Source of the DNA: Fibrobacter sp. UWR2
Lineage (GTDB): Bacteria > Fibrobacterota > Fibrobacteria > Fibrobacterales > Fibrobacteraceae
DNA: 64,000 bases
Direction of reading: 5' to 3'
NCBI RefSeq assembly: GCF_002210285.1
Contig: NZ_MWQE01000007.1
Coordinates: 1-64,000, forward strand
The notes under the pieces are model-generated. The model had not been told where the DNA came from. It made no database searches and saw only the letters and a program-made list of their open reading frames with translations. Each line of letters begins with the position of its first letter. Within the stretch, counting starts at the first letter, position 1. The translations under genes were made by a program, and so were the position numbers. This document shows, piece by piece, positions 1 through 8,862 of this stretch.

Positions 1-1473
1 GTAGTCCACGGAACCCGATGCATTGCCACCGGCTTCGGTCATGAGCATCACTTCGGTCACGTTACCGAACTTGAGCGATGCAGAGCCACCGCCCTTGGAG
101 CCGCGGAGCTGCTTGGTCTGGCCGGTGAAGAGTTCGTCCCACTTCTTGAAGTGGGCGGAGATATCGATGTGGCCGCACTGACGCGGAGTCTCGCGGATGC
201 TGAAGAACTGCACGAACGTGGAAGTACCCGACTTGGAGGGTTCCTGCTGGCGGAGGAACGCGTGAATGGTGTACTTGGCACCATCGACGGTGATTTCGCC
301 GAACTTCTCGCCGACGTACTGTTCGCTCGGCTTGCTGTACCAGTCATCCACGATGTAGTATTCGGTTTCCGGATTCTTGGTCCAGCCGTAGACACCAATG
401 TAACCGTAAGAAGCGTTACCGGTCTTGGTGTACTTGTAGTCAACGGCGAAGTTCTTGGTCTTGTGATCAATGCCGTTGCCATTGTACTGGTAGCCCACGC
501 GGGTCAGGTAGTCGCTGGAGCCACTCCAGTTGGCCTTGAACGTACCGTTGCTGTAGTAGGTCATCGAGGCGTTACCACCCTGGTACCACTGCTCGTAGCC
601 CCACGGCGTTCCACTGATGGAACCGACCTTGTTGCCGCTCACCTGAGAGCCGTTGCCGGAATGGCCCATGTCAGCCTTGCAGGCATCGACAGTACCACCC
701 GTAGAGCCACCACCCTGAGAAGAGCTGGACTTGGCCACGGAGCTGCTGGACTTAGCGCTGGAAGAACTATTCGGCGTCGACGAGGCATTGTCAACCATGT
801 TGAAGTAGGAGTAGTCCACGGAACCCGATGCATTGCCACCGGCTTCGGTCATGAGCATCACTTCGGTCACGTTACCGAACTTGAGCGATGCAGAGCCACC
901 GCCCTTGGAGCCGCGGAGCTGCTTGGTCTGGCCGGTGAAGAGTTCGTCCCACTTCTTGAAGTGGGCGGAGATATCGATGTGGCCGCACTGACGCGGAGTC
1001 TCGCGGATGCTGAAGAACTGCACGAACGTGGAAGTACCCGACTTGGAGGGTTCCTGCTGGCGGAGGAACGCGTGAATGGTGTACTTGGCACCATCGACGG
1101 TGATTTCGCCGAACTTCTCGCCGACGTACTGTTCGCTCGGCTTGCTGTACCAGTCATCCACGATGTAGTATTCGGTTTCCGGATTCTTGGTCCAGCCGTA
1201 GACACCAATGTAACCGTAAGAAGCGTTACCGGTCTTGGTGTACTTGTAGTCAACGGCGAAGTTCTTGGTCTTGTGATCAATGCCGTTGCCATTGTACTGG
1301 TAGCCCACGCGGGTCAGGTAGTCGCTGGAGCCACTCCAGTTGGCCTTGAACGTACCGTTGCTGTAGTAGGTCATCGAGGCGTTGCCACCCTGATACCACT
1401 GCTCGTAGCCCCACGGTGTTCCACTGATGGAACCGACCTTGTTGCCGCTCACCTGAGAGCCATTGCCGGAATG
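1..1473. repeat. 810-bp-period tandem duplication inside the GH11 gene
   Basis: Bases 1-572 match 811-1382 with no difference found by eye. The match continues to about 663/1473 with only four or five substitutions, then diverges at the signal peptide/linker junction. The unit is one GH11 catalytic module. Confidence 0.93.
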
Positions 1474-1569
1474 ACCCATATTGTCATTGCAAGCATCTGC
1501 AGCGAAGGCAGACGTCGCAAGACCCATAACTAAGGTTAGGCCCATAACAGCCAAATAACTTTTCTTCAT
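1..1569 (-). CDS. Secreted endo-1,4-beta-xylanase with two tandem GH11 domains (3' end beyond window)
   Basis: Reading leftward from the ATG at 1567-1569, the frame stays open to the window edge (523 codons). It starts with a Sec signal peptide (MKKSYLAVMGLTL..., cleavage near SAFA-AD), then a GH11 module (residues about 24-250) with the nucleophile Glu in ETEYYIV and the acid/base Glu in LMTEAGGNASG. A Ser/Gly-rich linker with SSSSAKSSSS follows (about 255-285), then a second GH11 module that begins DACKADMGHSG and runs off the window. Each module would cleave internal xylan bonds outside the cell. Two GH11 modules in one chain match the layout known for XynC of Fibrobacter succinogenes. The modules are nearly identical at DNA level with an 810-bp period, which is unusual. 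The true C-terminus is not visible. Confidence 0.93.
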   Translation of the reverse strand, partial: MKKSYLAVMGLTLVMGLATSAFAADACNDNMGHSGNGSQVSGNKVGSISGTPWGYEQWYQGGNASMTYYSNGTFKANWSGSSDYLTRVGYQYNGNGIDHKTKNFAVDYKYTKTGNASYGYIGVYGWTKNPETEYYIVDDWYSKPSEQYVGEKFGEITVDGAKYTIHAFLRQQEPSKSGTSTFVQFFSIRETPRQCGHIDISAHFKKWDELFTGQTKQLRGSKGGGSASLKFGNVTEVMLMTEAGGNASGSVDYSYFNMVDNASSTPNSSSSAKSSSSVAKSSSSQGGGSTGGTVDACKADMGHSGNGSQVSGNKVGSISGTPWGYEQWYQGGNASMTYYSNGTFKANWSGSSDYLTRVGYQYNGNGIDHKTKNFAVDYKYTKTGNASYGYIGVYGWTKNPETEYYIVDDWYSKPSEQYVGEKFGEITVDGAKYTIHAFLRQQEPSKSGTSTFVQFFSIRETPRQCGHIDISAHFKKWDELFTGQTKQLRGSKGGGSASLKFGNVTEVMLMTEAGGNASGSVDY

Positions 1570-1720
1570 AATAACTCCTATGAAGGAATCTACACGATCC
1601 CTTACCCCTAATTTATATCCGCATAAGCGAATTATTTTACAACAGGAATACAATCCGTTGTTGTAAATATCAACGTTCAATGCGAGCAAAAAAAGCCGTT
1701 TTTTGTAAACTTTCTGCACA
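1570..1720 (-). promoter_or_regulatory. Upstream region of the xylanase gene with a small inverted repeat
   Basis: The gap between the xylanase start and the gyrA terminator is AT-rich. It contains CGTTG (1656-1660) and CAACG (1671-1675) as inverted arms 10 bp apart, around TTGTAAATAT. An operator role is only inferred from position. The ribosome site AGGAGTT lies directly upstream of the ATG. Confidence 0.35.
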
Positions 1721-1763
1721 AAAAAAGAAAAGACCCTCCAGCAAGAGAGTCTTTTCCTTTTTA
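1721..1763 (-). terminator. Rho-independent terminator downstream of gyrA
   Basis: GAAAAGAC (1727-1734) pairs with GTCTTTTC (1749-1756), extended by CTC/GAG around a CAGCAA loop. On the minus strand the stem is followed by a T-run (the A-run at 1721-1726 on plus). A weaker T-run on the plus side means it may work in both directions. Confidence 0.75.
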
Positions 1764-1807
1764 CAAGTATATATAAGTTAGCTAGTCTACGTAACCTTCA
1801 GGAAACG

Positions 1808-4492
1808 CTAGACGTCGTCTCCGGCAGGAACGTCGCTCTCGGCGGGTTCGACCTTCTCGACGGAATCGTCGTCGACTTCCACGCCCTGCACATGCTCGAA
1901 GGTTTCCTTCGCATCGGCGCTATCCTGCTCGATGTCTTCCACGCTCGGGAGCGCGGTGGCATCTTGCACCATGTCGCCGTCACGCAGGCTAATCGCCTTC
2001 ACGCCCTGGGCATTGCGGCCCGTAAGGCGGATGGAATCGGCCTTGATGCGGATAACCTGGCCTTCCTTACTCGTGATAATCAGGTCGTAGTCATCGGCAA
2101 CGCTGTCGACAAACACGGCCGGGCCGATCTTGTCGGTAACGTTCAGATTCTTAACTCCCTTGCTTCCACGGCGGGTGACGCGGTAAGTACCCGGTTCGGA
2201 GCGCTTACCATAGCCCTTTTCGGTAATGGTGAGCACCTTGTTGCCTTCCTTGAGCCACAGGAGCGAAATCACCTCGTCGCCTTCGGCAAGCTTGATGCCA
2301 CGCACGCCGTGAGTGCCACGACCCATCGGGCGGAAGCACGTAATCGGGAACGTGACGGCCTGGCCATTGCGGGTAGCAAGCATGAGCAGGTCCTTCGCAA
2401 TCGGGCGCGCTTCGAGATCATCGCCTTCTTCGCCTTCAACTTCCGGAGCATCGGCGGCTTCGGTTTCGGGCGCGTTGTCATCACCTTCACCGGCGTTCAG
2501 AGAGGCCTTGTATTCCTCTTCGGACATGCCCACGAGCTGAACCTTCACGAGTTCGTCTCCCTCGTCGAGGGTAATCGCGTTCACGCCAGCCTTGCGCGGG
2601 CGGCTGAACAGCGTGAGGTCCATCTTGTTGATGATGCCCTTCTTGGTCGCAAACACGAGGCAGAAGTAGCCGCCGAACTTGCGCACGGGCACAATCGCCT
2701 GAACCTTTTCGCCTTCGGTAAGGCCGACAAAGTTCACGATCGGGCGGCCCTTGCCGTTGCGTGTGCCTTCGGGCAGGCGGTACACCTTAGTCCAGTAGGC
2801 ACGTCCCTTGTTCGTGAACACCAGCAGGTAGCTGTGCGTGCTCGCGGTAAAGATCTGGTCGACGTCGTCTTCTTCCTTGAGGCCGGCACCGATAATGCCC
2901 TTGCCGCCACGGCTCTGGGTCTTGAAGGTGTCAATCGGGAGGCGCTTGATGTAGCCTTCCTTGCTCAAGGTAATCACCTGTTCCTCTTCGGCAATCAGGT
3001 CTTCGTAATCGCTGTCGTCGACGGATTCGCCGATGGTGGTGCGGCGTTCGTCGCCAAACTTGTCCACGATTTCGTCGAGGCGCTTGAGGATAATCGCAAT
3101 GCGGCGTTCGCGCTTGGCGAGGATATCTTCCAAGTCGGCGACAGTCACGATGAGTTCGTTGTACTCGGCTTCCAACTTTTCGAGGTTGAGGCCCGTGAGC
3201 TGGGAGAGTCGCATGTCGACAATCGCCTGCGACTGGATTTCGTCGAGGCTGAAGCGATCCTGCAAGTTCTGCTTCGCGATTTCGGTCGTCTTGCTCGACT
3301 TGATAATCTGAACGACCTCGTCAATGTTCTGGGTCGCAATGCGCAGGCCTTCGATGATATGGAGGCGAGCCTTCGCCTTCTTCAAGTCGAACTGCGTAGC
3401 GCGAGTCACCACGTCGAGGCGGTGGTCAATGTAAATCTGAACCAAGTCCTTGAGGGTCAAGAGCTTAGGCAGGTTATTCACGAGTGCCAGGTTGTAGATA
3501 CTGAACGTCGTCTGCAACTGCGTGTACTTGAACAAATTATTCAGGACAACTTCACCCACAGCATCGCGACGCAGTTCAATCACGATGCGGATATCCTTCG
3601 CCGATTCGTCGCGGATATCGGTGATGCCGTCAACGCGCTTCTCGCGCACGAGTTCCGCAATCTTCTTGCAGAGTTCGGACTTGTTCACCATGTAGGGGAT
3701 TTCGGTCACGATGATGCGCGGCTTGCCCTTGGAATCGACTTCGATGTCGGTACGGGCACGCACGCGGACGCGGCCGTGGCCCGTGAGGTAGGCATCGCGG
3801 ATACCCGCACGCCCGCAAATGATGGCGCCGGTCGGGAAGTCCGGGCCGGAGACATACTGCAAAAGTTCTTCACCCGAAATTTCAGGATTTTCGGCAACGG
3901 CATGGATAGCGGCGGCAATTTCACGCAGGTTGTGCGGAGCCATCGAAGTCGCCATACCCACGGCAATACCCGTCGTACCGTTCACCAGCATGTTCGGGAG
4001 CGCAGACGGAAGCACCAGCGGTTCGTCGAGGGTTTCGTCGAAGTTCGGACCCATGTCGACGGTGTCCTTCTCGAGTTCCTCGAGCATCAGGGCACCCACG
4101 TTGTTCATCTTCGCTTCGGTGTAACGCATGGCGGCAGCGCCGTCACCGTCGATGTTACCGAAGTTACCCTGGCCAAATACCAGCGGATAACGCAGCGAAA
4201 AATCCTGCGCCATACGCACGAGCGTTTCGTAGACCGCGGAGTCACCATGCGGGTGATACTTACCGATGACGTCACCCACGATACGGGCGCTCTTCACAGT
4301 CGACTTGTTGGGAACAACGCCCAACTTGTGCATACTGAACATCACGCGGCGATGCACCGGCTTGAAGCCGTCACGTGCATCAGGGAGAGCACGGGCGACA
4401 ATCACGCTCATGGAATAGCGAAGGTAGCTATCCTGCATGTCCTGTTCGATCAGGCTCTTGAACTGCGATCCTGGAACCAATTCTTCTGACAT
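1808..4492 (-). CDS. gyrA: DNA gyrase subunit A
   Basis: The 894-residue protein is the breakage-reunion subunit of DNA gyrase, which with GyrB introduces negative supercoils using ATP. The N-terminal winged-helix region contains the quinolone-determining stretch GDVIGKYHPHGDSAVYE and the catalytic tyrosine in AAAMRYTEAKM. A coiled-coil arm follows, then a C-terminal beta-pinwheel with a GyrA-box-like segment (QSRGGKG). An acidic insert near residues 665-695 (EGDDNAPETEAADAPEVEGEEGDD) and an acidic tail are visible. The start has an AGAGGA ribosome site and lies 10 bp downstream of surE, so both may be co-transcribed. Confidence 0.98.
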   Translation of the reverse strand: MSEELVPGSQFKSLIEQDMQDSYLRYSMSVIVARALPDARDGFKPVHRRVMFSMHKLGVVPNKSTVKSARIVGDVIGKYHPHGDSAVYETLVRMAQDFSLRYPLVFGQGNFGNIDGDGAAAMRYTEAKMNNVGALMLEELEKDTVDMGPNFDETLDEPLVLPSALPNMLVNGTTGIAVGMATSMAPHNLREIAAAIHAVAENPEISGEELLQYVSGPDFPTGAIICGRAGIRDAYLTGHGRVRVRARTDIEVDSKGKPRIIVTEIPYMVNKSELCKKIAELVREKRVDGITDIRDESAKDIRIVIELRRDAVGEVVLNNLFKYTQLQTTFSIYNLALVNNLPKLLTLKDLVQIYIDHRLDVVTRATQFDLKKAKARLHIIEGLRIATQNIDEVVQIIKSSKTTEIAKQNLQDRFSLDEIQSQAIVDMRLSQLTGLNLEKLEAEYNELIVTVADLEDILAKRERRIAIILKRLDEIVDKFGDERRTTIGESVDDSDYEDLIAEEEQVITLSKEGYIKRLPIDTFKTQSRGGKGIIGAGLKEEDDVDQIFTASTHSYLLVFTNKGRAYWTKVYRLPEGTRNGKGRPIVNFVGLTEGEKVQAIVPVRKFGGYFCLVFATKKGIINKMDLTLFSRPRKAGVNAITLDEGDELVKVQLVGMSEEEYKASLNAGEGDDNAPETEAADAPEVEGEEGDDLEARPIAKDLLMLATRNGQAVTFPITCFRPMGRGTHGVRGIKLAEGDEVISLLWLKEGNKVLTITEKGYGKRSEPGTYRVTRRGSKGVKNLNVTDKIGPAVFVDSVADDYDLIITSKEGQVIRIKADSIRLTGRNAQGVKAISLRDGDMVQDATALPSVEDIEQDSADAKETFEHVQGVEVDDDSVEKVEPAESDVPAGDDV

Positions 4493-4502
4493 TATTTTTC
4501 CT

Positions 4503-5309
4503 CTAATTATCCACCGGCGTTTCCGCCAGCATCTCGTTTATCATTTTCAAACTTTTCTCATCCGTCTGGTCGATGCGGTGCGGCGTAATCGTCGCGTACC
4601 CCTGATGCAACAGGTAGTCGTCGCTATCGGTCGGCTGTTTTTCCCAAAGCTTATCGCCGTCGAGTTGCCACATCTCGCCATCGTGCGCATAGTGGTCGGT
4701 AAACATCCCGAGCGCCATGCGGGTTGCCCTAAAGCCCTTGAAGGCATCTACTGTAGACTTCGGAAAATTCACATTCCAGAACACGCCCGCAGGGATTTTT
4801 TCGAACAGGCGCTCACGAACCACCTTCGCGGCAAAATCGATTGCAGGGCGGAGCATATCTTCTCCCGAGCCACGCAGCGAAAGCGCGATTCCCGGCACAC
4901 CCCAGAGGGCAGCCTCGCGGGCTCCGGCAACCGTGCCCGAGTAAAGCGAAGAGACTCCAGAATTTTCACCGGCATTTATGCCCGAAAAGCACACGTCAAA
5001 AGGTCCCGGACCAAGCCCCGAGGTATCTCCCAGGCCGTAAGCCGCATAATGGCCCAAGGCAAACTTGACACAATCGGCAGGGGTTCCATCAAGAGAAAAC
5101 GCCCTGAATCCCTCGTCGCAGGAAACTTCGTGCACCCGCAAAGGACGGCGCACCGTAAAGGCATGGGAAACCCCGCTCTGCTCCACTTCCGGGGCAAACA
5201 CAAAAACCTCACCCAACTGGGAGAGAGCGCCTGCGAGGGCGTGTAAGTTTGTGCTACCTACCCCATCGTCGTTTGCGACAAGGATGCGTGGCTTTCGAGG
5301 GCTTTGCAT
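4503..5309 (-). CDS. surE: 5'/3'-nucleotidase SurE
   Basis: SurE is a metal-dependent phosphatase that removes phosphate from nucleoside monophosphates and is linked to stationary-phase survival. The N-terminal ILVANDDG motif carries the two metal-binding aspartates, and SGINAGENSG is the second conserved block, with ALSLRG further on. I chose the ATG at 5307-5309 (MQSPRKPRILVANDDG); the nine extra residues upstream look untranslated, and a TATTCTATATTT promoter-like stretch overlaps them. It is followed closely by gyrA on the same strand. Confidence 0.93.
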   Translation of the reverse strand: MQSPRKPRILVANDDGVGSTNLHALAGALSQLGEVFVFAPEVEQSGVSHAFTVRRPLRVHEVSCDEGFRAFSLDGTPADCVKFALGHYAAYGLGDTSGLGPGPFDVCFSGINAGENSGVSSLYSGTVAGAREAALWGVPGIALSLRGSGEDMLRPAIDFAAKVVRERLFEKIPAGVFWNVNFPKSTVDAFKGFRATRMALGMFTDHYAHDGEMWQLDGDKLWEKQPTDSDDYLLHQGYATITPHRIDQTDEKSLKMINEMLAETPVDN

Positions 5310-5378
5310 ACAGCCGAAATATAGAATAATCGTCAAAAATTTAAGGAAAAAAACAGATTTCCGGACTGCGATTTCGGG

Positions 5379-8069
5379 CTATTTCCGAGCCGCCCTAAAC
5401 AGCGAATCGAGGCGTGTCGAAAGCTGCCTTGCGCCCTCGCGACTAAGGTGGTCTGTATTGAACGCCATACTCGAATCATAGTCGTGATATCCCATCTTGT
5501 TTTCATCGAGGAAAAGCACATCCAGTGTACGGGCCCACTCCAGAAGTTCCTGCGCCGCCGAGCGGCGCATGGAATAGATTCCGAACACACCTGTTTCTGC
5601 ATAGCCCGGATTTTGCGGCGGCACCAACAGCACGACCTGAACACCCCTTTCCCTTGCCGCATTGACAATATTTTGAAGTATTATCCTGTTTTTCTTGACC
5701 GAAGGCAAATCAAGAGTAAAGTACACCGAATCGTGAGCAATACTGGCCTCGCCCCAGCCAACTGCTGGGAGCATAAACTCGTCGAAACTGTAAGGTAGCA
5801 TCTGGCCCGGGCGCGTCTTGTAGGAATCCTCTACCAGCAAGACAAAACCCTTCGGCACGGAATCTACCCAGAAATCATGGGATTCATCGTACCTTATCCC
5901 AGGGGACATCACGTACATCGGAGCCCAGGAAACCTCCTCGGTGACCCACATGAAATCAGGAGAAAACTCGAGTACCAGGAACTTAAGCTGCGGCATATGG
6001 CGAAGCACATAGTTCATCGTCAGGTATTCCATCCCGTAAATATCACCCGATGAATAGCCCATGTTCAGCAGAGTTTCCGATTCGACAAAGGACTCGTTTA
6101 CGCCGAACATCACCCTCGAAGAACCCAGGACTACAGCGGTCACAGAATCGCGCAGTTTCCAGAATCTTTCCATCTTGACACGCAATTCAAGCGCATAATA
6201 ACCCATTTCGGGCGTGTAGTAGACACCCGCGCTATCAAGGTCCAGGTCCGGATCCACAAGGGAGTGATCCCGCTCGTTCATCCACACCGCCGGATGCCAA
6301 AGTTCCTCGCCCTGCAATATGTCGAGAACATCCCCCGTGAACGCATTCAGGAGAACAATCCTACGGTGGGCACCCTCGGCATCGACAAGCGTCGCCACGA
6401 CAAGGGAATCTGCATCGACGACCCATTCCGTATGGTCAAACGTATAGCCCGCAGGCGCCTTCTGCGAACGTACGAGCACTCCCGTACTATCGGCAAAAAG
6501 CAGCACCTCATGGATGGCGTAGTCTTCGCCGACAAATGCGCGTCCCGTACTCCCAGCAAAATCAAGGAACAAAGTAGACTTTCCCCCATTCCTGTGAAGC
6601 GACACATTGCACGCCTGTTCCCCGTTATACCAAAGCGAATCTACACCCGATACGTGCGTACGCAAGAGTCTTGCGCCCGTCACGGCCAAGGAATTATCCC
6701 GGCTCACGCCGCCATGGTAGGCGCCATCAAGAAGTTTCGTAGGCGAGCCGAACTTTCCACCGGAAAAGCGGACCTGCCATGTACTTGCCCGCATAAAGGC
6801 GGATTCATCCCTATTGTTCCCCGCATCCGTAACATAGACAATCACGGTGTCGCCATTGGCAAGCACACGCCAGCGCGGGATTGCCGCATTCTCCACATCG
6901 AGCCTTACCAGGCCAGACCCAGCCGAATCAAGCATACGAACATAGACACTTGACTTTCCGCTCACACCTTCTAGCCCCGTACAGAAAGCCACCCAATTGC
7001 CATCCGGCGAAATATCTGGGTGATAGACATCAATCGTATCATCTATTTCAACAACACTTGAAATATCGTCGGAATAATCTACAAAGGACAAATTCCCTGT
7101 TTCGTCATCACGGAACGCAACCTTTACTTTATTTGTATTCAGTTCACGTCGCATATCCATTGAATTCGCAAGAACCGAAACAATGGAATTCTTCTGCTCA
7201 CCATCACCACTCAACCACAAAGGGTTCGCTATTGCGCCAAATGCAAGCCTAAATCCCAGATAATCCGATTTAGAGACAGAAGTGACCATGTAAATGTCAC
7301 CTCGGGAATAAAGACGCATCTCCGATGCGGAATTTCTGAAGCTACTTCCCTTCAGAACCCGCTCTCCCTGCGGTCCTCCGTCAACTCCCCCAATATAATT
7401 TGCTACAGAACCGCTCCGGAAAGGCACATACCAGTCGTTAACCCATTCCGCCACATTACCCGCCATGTCACATATTCCGAGGCTGTCCACATACGCGCTG
7501 CAAACCCGGTGCGTGCGGTAATCTGAATTCTCGGCGTTCCATCCGGAATCCGGTGCCCAGCCTAGGTTGGCCGCATAGACCCATTCCGCCTCGGTCGGCA
7601 GGCGATACGCCCGCACACCCGGTAAGAACAGAAGATTGTCCATGCCCACACACGAACCTTCTTCATCATACGTAAGCCCAATGTAGGTATAAGCCGTATC
7701 AAAACCTTCGGCAACGCTCCGTTTGTTGGCATACAGGATGGCATCGAAATAGGTAACATTTACCGCAGGCAAGGAATCTTCGCACGAAAAGCCCATTTCG
7801 GCACACGTCACCTCGTGTTTACCGATAAAGTAATCATAATCAAAAGAAACTTTCATCGAGGGTTTAGCATGCGAACTAGTTTTCGCGCTATTCGTCCCCA
7901 GTGTCACATTCTTCCCGAACGAAGGAACGGGAATCATATCTTTCAGGTCGAGGGAATCCAGTACAGATATTCGTTCGCCTTCCTTCTTTTCATAGGCTCC
8001 CGTGGAATTTGAACAGCCATTCAAATTCGCCAACAAAAAAAAGAGCACTAGGGCGCCGAATATTTTCAT
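5379..8069 (-). CDS. TIGR02171-type lipoprotein: FGE-like + TolB-like propeller + SGNH-like domain
   Basis: The 896-residue product starts at the ATG 8067-8069 with a lipoprotein signal (MKIFGALVLFFLLANLNGCS). Residues about 75-300 resemble the formylglycine-generating-enzyme/SUMF1 fold (YRLPTEAEW, MAGNVAEWVNDWY, YLGFRLAF) but lack the catalytic cysteine pair, so it probably binds rather than oxidises. A TolB/PD40-like propeller follows (HPDISPDGNWVAF), then a C-terminal part with a GSSR motif and a late NTDHLSREGA motif, as in SGNH hydrolases. It matches the F. succinogenes paralogous family TIGR02171, whose function is unknown. A TATATT box ends about 8 nt before the ATG, so the mRNA may be nearly leaderless. 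A paralogue lies at 11.7-14.5 kb. Confidence 0.9.
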   Translation of the reverse strand: MKIFGALVLFFLLANLNGCSNSTGAYEKKEGERISVLDSLDLKDMIPVPSFGKNVTLGTNSAKTSSHAKPSMKVSFDYDYFIGKHEVTCAEMGFSCEDSLPAVNVTYFDAILYANKRSVAEGFDTAYTYIGLTYDEEGSCVGMDNLLFLPGVRAYRLPTEAEWVYAANLGWAPDSGWNAENSDYRTHRVCSAYVDSLGICDMAGNVAEWVNDWYVPFRSGSVANYIGGVDGGPQGERVLKGSSFRNSASEMRLYSRGDIYMVTSVSKSDYLGFRLAFGAIANPLWLSGDGEQKNSIVSVLANSMDMRRELNTNKVKVAFRDDETGNLSFVDYSDDISSVVEIDDTIDVYHPDISPDGNWVAFCTGLEGVSGKSSVYVRMLDSAGSGLVRLDVENAAIPRWRVLANGDTVIVYVTDAGNNRDESAFMRASTWQVRFSGGKFGSPTKLLDGAYHGGVSRDNSLAVTGARLLRTHVSGVDSLWYNGEQACNVSLHRNGGKSTLFLDFAGSTGRAFVGEDYAIHEVLLFADSTGVLVRSQKAPAGYTFDHTEWVVDADSLVVATLVDAEGAHRRIVLLNAFTGDVLDILQGEELWHPAVWMNERDHSLVDPDLDLDSAGVYYTPEMGYYALELRVKMERFWKLRDSVTAVVLGSSRVMFGVNESFVESETLLNMGYSSGDIYGMEYLTMNYVLRHMPQLKFLVLEFSPDFMWVTEEVSWAPMYVMSPGIRYDESHDFWVDSVPKGFVLLVEDSYKTRPGQMLPYSFDEFMLPAVGWGEASIAHDSVYFTLDLPSVKKNRIILQNIVNAARERGVQVVLLVPPQNPGYAETGVFGIYSMRRSAAQELLEWARTLDVLFLDENKMGYHDYDSSMAFNTDHLSREGARQLSTRLDSLFRAARK

Positions 8070-8106
8070 GACCCGCAATATACATTTTTCTACATTCTTG
8101 GGCACT

Positions 8107-8862
8107 ATGTATTCTGAAAACAAGTTCTTAGCAATGAAGGAGACTTCCAAGGCCAAGCGCATGGCGGAACTCCTGCGCGTCATCATATTGCAGCTGGGCG
8201 ACGACGTGCCCCGCGCCAAGCGAGAATTCGAGACGTATGCCGGCTGGATGAAGTTGCCCGAAGAAGAGCGCCTTACCGGCAAGAACCAGGCTCAGATGAT
8301 AGACCTGTACAAGACATTCCGCACGCGGGCGGGCCTCGGGTTCGAACGGGATGTCTATCTGGAGCAGGAACCGGGGGACCGCGAAACCCCGAATGAAAAA
8401 CCAATTTCTTTTGCCGTGCTGGTACATAACCTACGGAGCGCCTTCAACGTGGGTTCCATCATCAGGAGCACGGACTGCTTCGGGCTCGAAGGAGTCCACC
8501 TGAGCGGATACAGCTGCGGACCCGACCACGTGACCGTCAAGAGCGCCGCCCGCGGGTGCCAGGAGTGGATCCCTATCAAGCGTTGGGAAAGCCCGTTCGA
8601 ATGCATCCGCTGGCACAAGGAGAACGGCTACGAGATTATCGCGCTCGAGACCGGCGAAGATATCCCGAGCATAAACAACGTGGAATGGCCCGCGAAGGGC
8701 CTGATTGTACTCGGAAACGAGGAACTAGGAATCGCCCCCGAGATTATGGCGGAGGCGACAATGAAGGTGACCATACCAATGGCTGGCCGCAAGGCGAGCA
8801 TGAACGTCGCCGGAGCCTTCGCGATTATGGCATTCTGCCTAAGGAGCAGTTGCGGGCGTTGA
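8107..8862 (+). CDS. TrmH/SpoU-family RNA 2'-O-methyltransferase
   Basis: The protein (about 251 residues) has the three SpoU/TrmH motifs: motif 1 LVHNLRSAFNVGSIIRS, motif 2 LIVLGNEELGIAPEI, and motif 3 IPMAGRKASMNVAGAFAIM, which form the knotted SAM-binding site. It should transfer a methyl group to a ribose 2'-OH of tRNA or rRNA; the target cannot be read from sequence. The N-terminal 90 residues form a charged helical extension. ATG 8107 was chosen because upstream sequence belongs to the divergent promoter; ATG 8134 (MKETSK) is an alternative. Its last 24 bp overlap the convergent propeller gene. Confidence 0.88.
   Translation: MYSENKFLAMKETSKAKRMAELLRVIILQLGDDVPRAKREFETYAGWMKLPEEERLTGKNQAQMIDLYKTFRTRAGLGFERDVYLEQEPGDRETPNEKPISFAVLVHNLRSAFNVGSIIRSTDCFGLEGVHLSGYSCGPDHVTVKSAARGCQEWIPIKRWESPFECIRWHKENGYEIIALETGEDIPSINNVEWPAKGLIVLGNEELGIAPEIMAEATMKVTIPMAGRKASMNVAGAFAIMAFCLRSSCGR

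Noticed and set aside
151-1533. 460-codon plus-strand frame over the xylanase
   Set aside because: It repeats because the GH11 module is duplicated; the minus strand has signal peptide and catalytic motifs.
1892-4489. 865-codon open frame on the plus strand across gyrA
   Set aside because: It is the mirror of a GC-rich gene; its product is rich in His, Val and Leu without any recognised motif, while the minus strand encodes GyrA.
7000-7600. FGE-type activity of the TIGR02171 proteins
   Set aside because: The catalytic cysteines of formylglycine-generating enzymes are missing in both copies.
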